A stretch of DNA of 36,891 nt, from assembly GCA_027698105.1 (NCBI GenBank), contig JAQERH010000030.1, positions 1 to 36,891 of the forward strand, in the 5' to 3' direction. Positions 33,080 through 36,891 of this stretch are shown here, in pieces. Numbering within the stretch: the stretch's first letter is position 1; each line of letters starts with the position of its first letter. The notes under the pieces were generated by a model. It saw only the letters and a list, made by a program, of their open reading frames with translations, had not been told where the DNA came from and searched no databases. The position numbers and the translations under genes were made by a program. Origin of the DNA: Lachnospiraceae bacterium AM93-12TA (lineage in GTDB: Bacteria > Bacillota > Clostridia > Lachnospirales > Lachnospiraceae).

Positions 33080-33976
33080 ATGATATGCCCTATCTGTAAA
33101 TGTGAAATAAGAGATGGTTCAAAATTCTGTACAAAATGCGGCAGGAAGATTCCACGGTGTCCTGCCTGCGGCAAAGTGTTTTATCAGAAGGTGCGTTTTT
33201 GTACAGAAGACGGAACTCCTATACCAGAGGAGCTGTTTGAGGGACTTGTAGAAGTTCGGGAAAAAGAAACAGCACCTCCCAGACAGCCTGAAGACAGGCA
33301 AAGGCCTTTGGAGGCTGACATGCCTCGGAACCCTAAAAGACCTAAAAAGAAGAGAAACGTATTTTTTATGTTAGGCATTCTGATTCTTGTCAGCGCAGGT
33401 GGGTACCTGGGATATTCCATGGCGGGGAATATGGCAGAACTGATTTCGAAATTCTCTGCAGATGATGATAAAGAGGATGAGACAGAAGGCACAGAAAGTG
33501 AAACAGAACAAGAGTCTGGAGACGAAACGGAAGAGCAGACCGAAGAACAGGCAGAGGAGAGCCTGGCTCTGCCATCTGCAGAAGAAATTTTGCCAGAAAC
33601 CTTACCAGACACTGAAACACAGGAACGGGTAATGCCGGAAGCCTCCGCCTTGGCAGAGTCAGAAAGAGCAGCGCAGGAATCTGCGGCAGCTGCCTTAGAT
33701 CCGGTAGAATATTTTATTTTGAACTGCGATAAAATGTACTTTACCAAGGAAGATCTTCTGACTTTTGATGCACAAATGTGCCGTATGGCCCGAAATGGCA
33801 TTTATGCCCGGTTAGGACGCAAATTTAAAGATGAAGTTCTGAACTCATATTTTACACAATTTGACTGGTATATGCCGAGATTAAGTGCGGAGGAATTTTC
33901 GGAAACTATGTTAAACCAGTACCAGATTGCCAACAGGGATTTAATTGTTGCGTATGAACGGGAGAAGGGGTATTGA
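33080..33976 (+). CDS. Zn-ribbon / transmembrane / YARHG-domain protein
   Basis: 298 aa. Two zinc-ribbon-like modules open the protein (CPICK..CTKCG, CPACG..FCTEDG; residues 3-50). The second lacks its last Cys. A membrane segment lies at about 89-112 (VFFMLGILILVSAGGYLGYSM). A long acidic Thr/Glu linker (about 125-200) leads to a C-terminal YARHG domain (about 210-298) with ARNGIYARLGRKF, FTQFDWYMPR and LNQYQIANRDLIVAYER. YARHG is an extracellular domain of unknown ligand, often linked to the wall. It starts 36 nt after the previous gene and carries the same topology, so the two probably work together. Confidence 0.85.
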   Translation: MICPICKCEIRDGSKFCTKCGRKIPRCPACGKVFYQKVRFCTEDGTPIPEELFEGLVEVREKETAPPRQPEDRQRPLEADMPRNPKRPKKKRNVFFMLGILILVSAGGYLGYSMAGNMAELISKFSADDDKEDETEGTESETEQESGDETEEQTEEQAEESLALPSAEEILPETLPDTETQERVMPEASALAESERAAQESAAAALDPVEYFILNCDKMYFTKEDLLTFDAQMCRMARNGIYARLGRKFKDEVLNSYFTQFDWYMPRLSAEEFSETMLNQYQIANRDLIVAYEREKGY

Positions 33977-33982
33977 AGAGAA

Positions 33983-34417
33983 GTGAATGTGGAGGAAGAA
34001 GTTCAGAAAATTAGAAACTTATATTACAAAGTTCAGAATAATCTTGATAAGTATGAACAGCAGGACGGAGGCGGTGGAATCACAAGGTACTTTGATGAGG
34101 ATGGAAATATTGTCAAGATATCTGCAAAGAAAGCTGCATATCCATCGTTTGCTCCAAGCAAACTGTATTCGGCAGAATACTATTATGAAGTTACGGCTCA
34201 AGGGTATTGTCCTAGATTTGTGTTCGTATATGGGAAAAATGAAGAGTACAGGATATATCTTGCCGAAGATAAGAGTTGTATCAGATATATAGATGCAGAG
34301 GGAGAAATTCATGATTACGAGAATCCCATATCTCAGAGCGAACTGGCTCAAATAACAGAAATCCAGGGATTTTGCACGAATGCTGAAATGGAAATAGCGT
34401 GGGCATTCGGCGGATAG
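33983..34417 (+). CDS. Small cytosolic protein, unknown
   Basis: 144 aa, no signal or membrane segment. The N-terminus is helical (EEEVQKIRNLYYKVQNNLDKYEQQ), followed by a beta-rich stretch with repeating aromatic residues (ITRYFDEDGNIVKIS, YSAEYYYEVTAQGYCPRFVFVYG, YRIYLAEDKSCIRYIDAEG). I do not recognise the family. GTG 33983 starts 6 nt after the YARHG gene and seems to share its transcript; GTG 33989 is an alternative start. It closes the gene set and is followed by a long inverted repeat. Confidence 0.6.
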   Translation: MNVEEEVQKIRNLYYKVQNNLDKYEQQDGGGGITRYFDEDGNIVKISAKKAAYPSFAPSKLYSAEYYYEVTAQGYCPRFVFVYGKNEEYRIYLAEDKSCIRYIDAEGEIHDYENPISQSELAQITEIQGFCTNAEMEIAWAFGG

Positions 34418-34421
34418 GTTT

Positions 34422-34476
34422 CTTATAGCGTCAGTGTACAAAGAGTGTATTGCTTTTTGTACACTGACGCTATAAG
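34422..34476. repeat. Perfect 21-bp inverted repeat at the end of the kinase gene set
   Basis: 34422-34442 and 34456-34476 are exact reverse complements around a 13-nt loop. Only a loose AT-rich stretch, not a T run, follows. It may be a strong terminator or a mobile-element remnant. The stretch 34477-34591 holds no clear gene; ATG 34553 was not used. Confidence 0.8.
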
Positions 34477-34591
34477 TATTTTACATACTTTTTTCTGAAT
34501 TTACCCTTTCGATTTTACTTGAAGGTGCTAGTATGGCAGTATTCTCGGAGATATGCCGTATGAAAAGAGTAAAGTGAGGGAGAAATTGCAG

Positions 34592-35965
34592 ATGATTAAA
34601 ACATATGTATTAGACACGAATGTATTAATTCAGGCTCCGGATGCTATTGAGCGTTTTGAAGAACACCGGGTAGTCCTTCCACTGGCTGTGCTGGAGGAAC
34701 TGGATCATCTGAAAAACGCAGATGGGGAAAGAGGGGCCAATGCAAGGGCAGCGATTCGCTTATTAGAACGACTGAGGCAGAATGGAGACCTGACAGAAGG
34801 CGTAGAACTCCCATCAGGGGGCAGATTGAAAATAGAAAAGAATTTTATTAATGAAGTGCTTCCGGAAGATCTGCCGGAGGAGCGGATGGATAACAGGATT
34901 CTTAAAGTCTGCCAGGGACTTTCAAGGACAGAGGAGGGGCAGGTTATCCTGGTGACAAAGGATCTCCTCCTCAGAATCAAAGCTCAGATTCTGGGAGTCA
35001 GGGCAGAGGATTTTACCTCTGAGCAGGTCAGGGCTGATCAGGAACAGTACCGGGGCAGAGCAGAGGTATACGTTCCGGAGGACAGCTTTAAGGAGTTTAA
35101 AAAGAAAGGAATCCCTGTTTCTGAAGCTTACCAGACAGATGAGAAGGGAAACCGCCTCAAGCTGGAATTATTTGAAAATGAATTTCTGATTTTGAGAAAT
35201 GAACTGAATCCTGATAAAACACAGCTGGGCCGTGTTGAAAACGGAAAAATTAAAAAATTAGAATACAGAAAGCAGAAGCCCTATGGAATTACACCTCGCA
35301 GCGCAGGCCAGTGTTTTCTCCAGGAGGCCTTAATGCAGCCGGCCTCTTCGGCTCCCCTTGTCATCGTGAAAGGGATGGCAGGAACCAGCAAAACCTTTTA
35401 TACGCTGGCAGTAGGACTGGAAAAGCTGTTAAACCATCCAAACGGAGAGTACAGGAGGATGCTGATCTGCCGTCCCAATGCCCAGTTTGATGATGATATC
35501 GGTTTTCTTCCGGGAGATGAGAAAGAGAAAATTTCTCCTCTTCTGAGACCGGTGATGGATAATTTAGAGCAGCTGATTGATTCAGATGAAACAAACAGAT
35601 ACGAAGATGAAAAGGAACTGAAGGGAAAAATCGAGGAGATTTTCGACAGAGGTCTGATTCAGGCAGAGGCGCTGAACTTTATCAGGGGCCGTTCCATTGT
35701 AAAAACGTATCTGATTATTGACGAGGCGCAGAATATGACGCCCAGTCAGGCTAAGGGAATCATAACAAGAGCCGGAAAAGATACAAAAGTGATTCTTCTG
35801 GGCGATCCAAACCAGATAGACAGACCGTTTCTGGACGAGAGAACCAACGGTTTAAGCTACGCTTCCGAGCATATGAAAGGAAGCCCCCTCTGCTGGCAGA
35901 TTACGATGGATGCCTCAGAGTGCGAGCGATCTTTACTGGCTATGGATGCGGCCCGGAGAATGTGA
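34592..35965 (+). CDS. PIN domain plus PhoH-type ATPase
   Basis: 457 aa, the PhoH2-like fusion of an N-terminal PIN RNase domain and a C-terminal PhoH helicase-like ATPase. The PIN part (about residues 1-150) has VLDTNVLIQ (D8), VVLPLAVLEELDHLK with acidic Glu/Asp, and the late VILVTKDLLLR. PhoH from about 230 has GMAGTSKT (about 268-275) as Walker A, where the usual Gly before Lys is Ser, and Walker B LIIDEAQNMTP, then KVILLGDPNQIDRP. Proposed role is ATP-driven RNA unwinding and cutting. ATG 34592 (MIKTYVLDTNVL) follows AGGGAGAA by 7 nt; the 13-residue upstream extension is not typical of the family. Confidence 0.92.
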   Translation: MIKTYVLDTNVLIQAPDAIERFEEHRVVLPLAVLEELDHLKNADGERGANARAAIRLLERLRQNGDLTEGVELPSGGRLKIEKNFINEVLPEDLPEERMDNRILKVCQGLSRTEEGQVILVTKDLLLRIKAQILGVRAEDFTSEQVRADQEQYRGRAEVYVPEDSFKEFKKKGIPVSEAYQTDEKGNRLKLELFENEFLILRNELNPDKTQLGRVENGKIKKLEYRKQKPYGITPRSAGQCFLQEALMQPASSAPLVIVKGMAGTSKTFYTLAVGLEKLLNHPNGEYRRMLICRPNAQFDDDIGFLPGDEKEKISPLLRPVMDNLEQLIDSDETNRYEDEKELKGKIEEIFDRGLIQAEALNFIRGRSIVKTYLIIDEAQNMTPSQAKGIITRAGKDTKVILLGDPNQIDRPFLDERTNGLSYASEHMKGSPLCWQITMDASECERSLLAMDAARRM

Positions 35966-36019
35966 TGCCGGAAAGAAGGCAGAAGTTTAGAAAAAATCAG
36001 GAGAAAACAGAAAGCAGAT

Positions 36020-36688
36020 ATGGAACAGGAACTGACATACAAAGAGATTAGAAAAAATAAGGAGATTAACACCCTGTTAGAGCGGGGAAACGAGGTGCTG
36101 GGAAGCCTGGGCTACACAGAACACTCTGCTGCCCATGGAGCCAAGGTAGCGGAGACAGCAGGAAAAATTCTGGAGAAGCTGGGATACAGCAGCAGGGAGG
36201 CGGAACTGAGCCGGATTGCAGGCTATATCCATGATATCGGAAACAGTGTAAACCGCTGTGACCATGCCCACACAGGAGCAATATTAGGGTGGCAGATTCT
36301 GCGGGAACTGGGGATGCCTCTGAAGGAGACAGGAGTGGTTATGTCTGCAGTGGGCAATCACGATGAAAAGACAGGAACTGCTGTAGACCCGATCTCAGCG
36401 GCCCTGATTCTGGCAGATAAAACGGATGTACGCAGAAACAGGGTGAGAAATAAGGTAAAAGCATCCTTTGACGCCCATGATCGGGTAAACTATGCGGTGC
36501 TGTCCTCCAGACTGGTGATTCAAAAGGAAAAGAAGGTAATTCAGATGGAACTGGAACTGGATGATTCCATGTGTTCTGTTATGGATTATTTCGAGATTTT
36601 TCTGGATCGGATGCTCATGTGCCGGAGAGCAGCCGAGGTGTTAGGATGCAGATTCAAGCTGACAGCCAACGGAAGCAAACTGTGTTAG
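36020..36688 (+). CDS. HD-domain phosphohydrolase
   Basis: 222 aa cytosolic HD-domain metal phosphohydrolase. The motifs are HSAAHG (about residue 35), IHDIGN (about 72-77, the HD pair), HAHTGAILG (about 85-93) and GNHDEK (about 114-119), consistent with a two-metal HD site. A later AALILADKTDVRRNRVR is also conserved in this subgroup. The C-terminal 60 residues are helical and not recognised. The nearest AGGAG is 15 nt upstream of ATG 36020, so the start is less sure. It follows phoH by 54 nt and is probably co-transcribed. The nucleotide or cyclic-nucleotide substrate is not known. Confidence 0.85.
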   Translation: MEQELTYKEIRKNKEINTLLERGNEVLGSLGYTEHSAAHGAKVAETAGKILEKLGYSSREAELSRIAGYIHDIGNSVNRCDHAHTGAILGWQILRELGMPLKETGVVMSAVGNHDEKTGTAVDPISAALILADKTDVRRNRVRNKVKASFDAHDRVNYAVLSSRLVIQKEKKVIQMELELDDSMCSVMDYFEIFLDRMLMCRRAAEVLGCRFKLTANGSKLC

Positions 36689-36713
36689 TTTGTTTTATCA
36701 GACAATGAAAAAG

Positions 36714-36760
36714 ACAGGGCTGGAGAGAGCGTATGCTTTTTCCAGCTCTGTTATTTTATT
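36714..36760 (+). terminator. Terminator after the HD-domain gene
   Basis: ACAGGGCTGGA (36714-36724) pairs with TCCAGCTCTGT (36741-36751) with one G-U pair, followed by a T-rich stretch. A weaker GCTTCGC/GCGAGC hairpin before six T at about 36793-36817 may be a second one. Nothing else is seen to the window end. Confidence 0.75.
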
Positions 36761-36891
36761 TTACAGGAAAGTTTTCCGATGAAATAAAATATGCTTCGCT
36801 GCAGGCGAGCCTTTTTTCATAAGATATTAAGGATTTCGGCTGACTTGAAATTTTAAATTCCAGTGCATGATTAAATTCCACATGGGTTTAA

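Noticed and set aside
33184..33801. 205-codon minus-strand Ser/Val-rich reading frame
   Set aside because: It is the complement of the acidic Glu/Thr linker of the YARHG protein.

Overview
The window looks like a chromosomal segment of a spore-forming, low-to-mid GC Gram-positive anaerobe of the Clostridia, most likely Lachnospiraceae (Clostridium cluster XIVa). Support: a CotS-type spore coat gene behind a good sigma-E-like promoter, a Firmicutes-type L10 leader before rplJ-rplL, frequent TTG/GTG starts behind strong AGGAGG ribosome binding sites, and the family mix (Zn-ribbon membrane proteins, TraX, PIN-PhoH, Wzt-type ABC ATPase). The genus cannot be fixed from sequence reading alone. No tRNA, rRNA, CRISPR array or complete insertion sequence was seen.

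Layout. 0-12.9 kb is mostly housekeeping on the + strand: cell-wall amidase, cotS-like gene, phosphoglucomutase, rplJL with its attenuator, nitroreductase, a sirtuin-like protein lacking the catalytic His, ung, uppP, a polysaccharide deacetylase, rarA, and an ECF sigma / membrane anti-sigma pair. 13.0-15.5 kb is a more AT-rich accessory island: a minus-strand AAA/DUF4143 ATPase with twin palindromes at its promoter, a decayed gene fragment and an orphan lipoprotein, bounded on both sides by related 31-nt hairpins. 15.6-15.9 kb holds a repeated, hairpin-dense intergenic element. 15.95-22.1 kb is a surface-polysaccharide operon: Wzt-like ABC ATPase, methyltransferase-like protein, a 1077-aa double glycosyltransferase and a TraX-family membrane protein.

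22.2-34.4 kb is the most interesting region. A large HTH regulator reads away from an eight-gene collinear set: Zn-ribbon protein, PP2C phosphatase, membrane Ser/Thr kinase with two NPCBM-like ectodomains, FHA-FHA-ABC exporter, a small secreted protein, two Zn-ribbon/transmembrane/ectodomain proteins (one ending in a YARHG domain), and a small cytosolic protein. Kinase, phosphatase and FHA transporter form a complete write/erase/read set, so this is read as a phospho-threonine-controlled envelope export or sensing system, partly analogous to mycobacterial PknF/Rv1747 but with different partners. Homopolymeric G runs lie before the first gene and at the transporter's ribosome binding site.

The window closes with a PIN-PhoH ATPase and an HD-domain phosphohydrolase. 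All functions are inferred from visible motifs and architecture; no database search was run.
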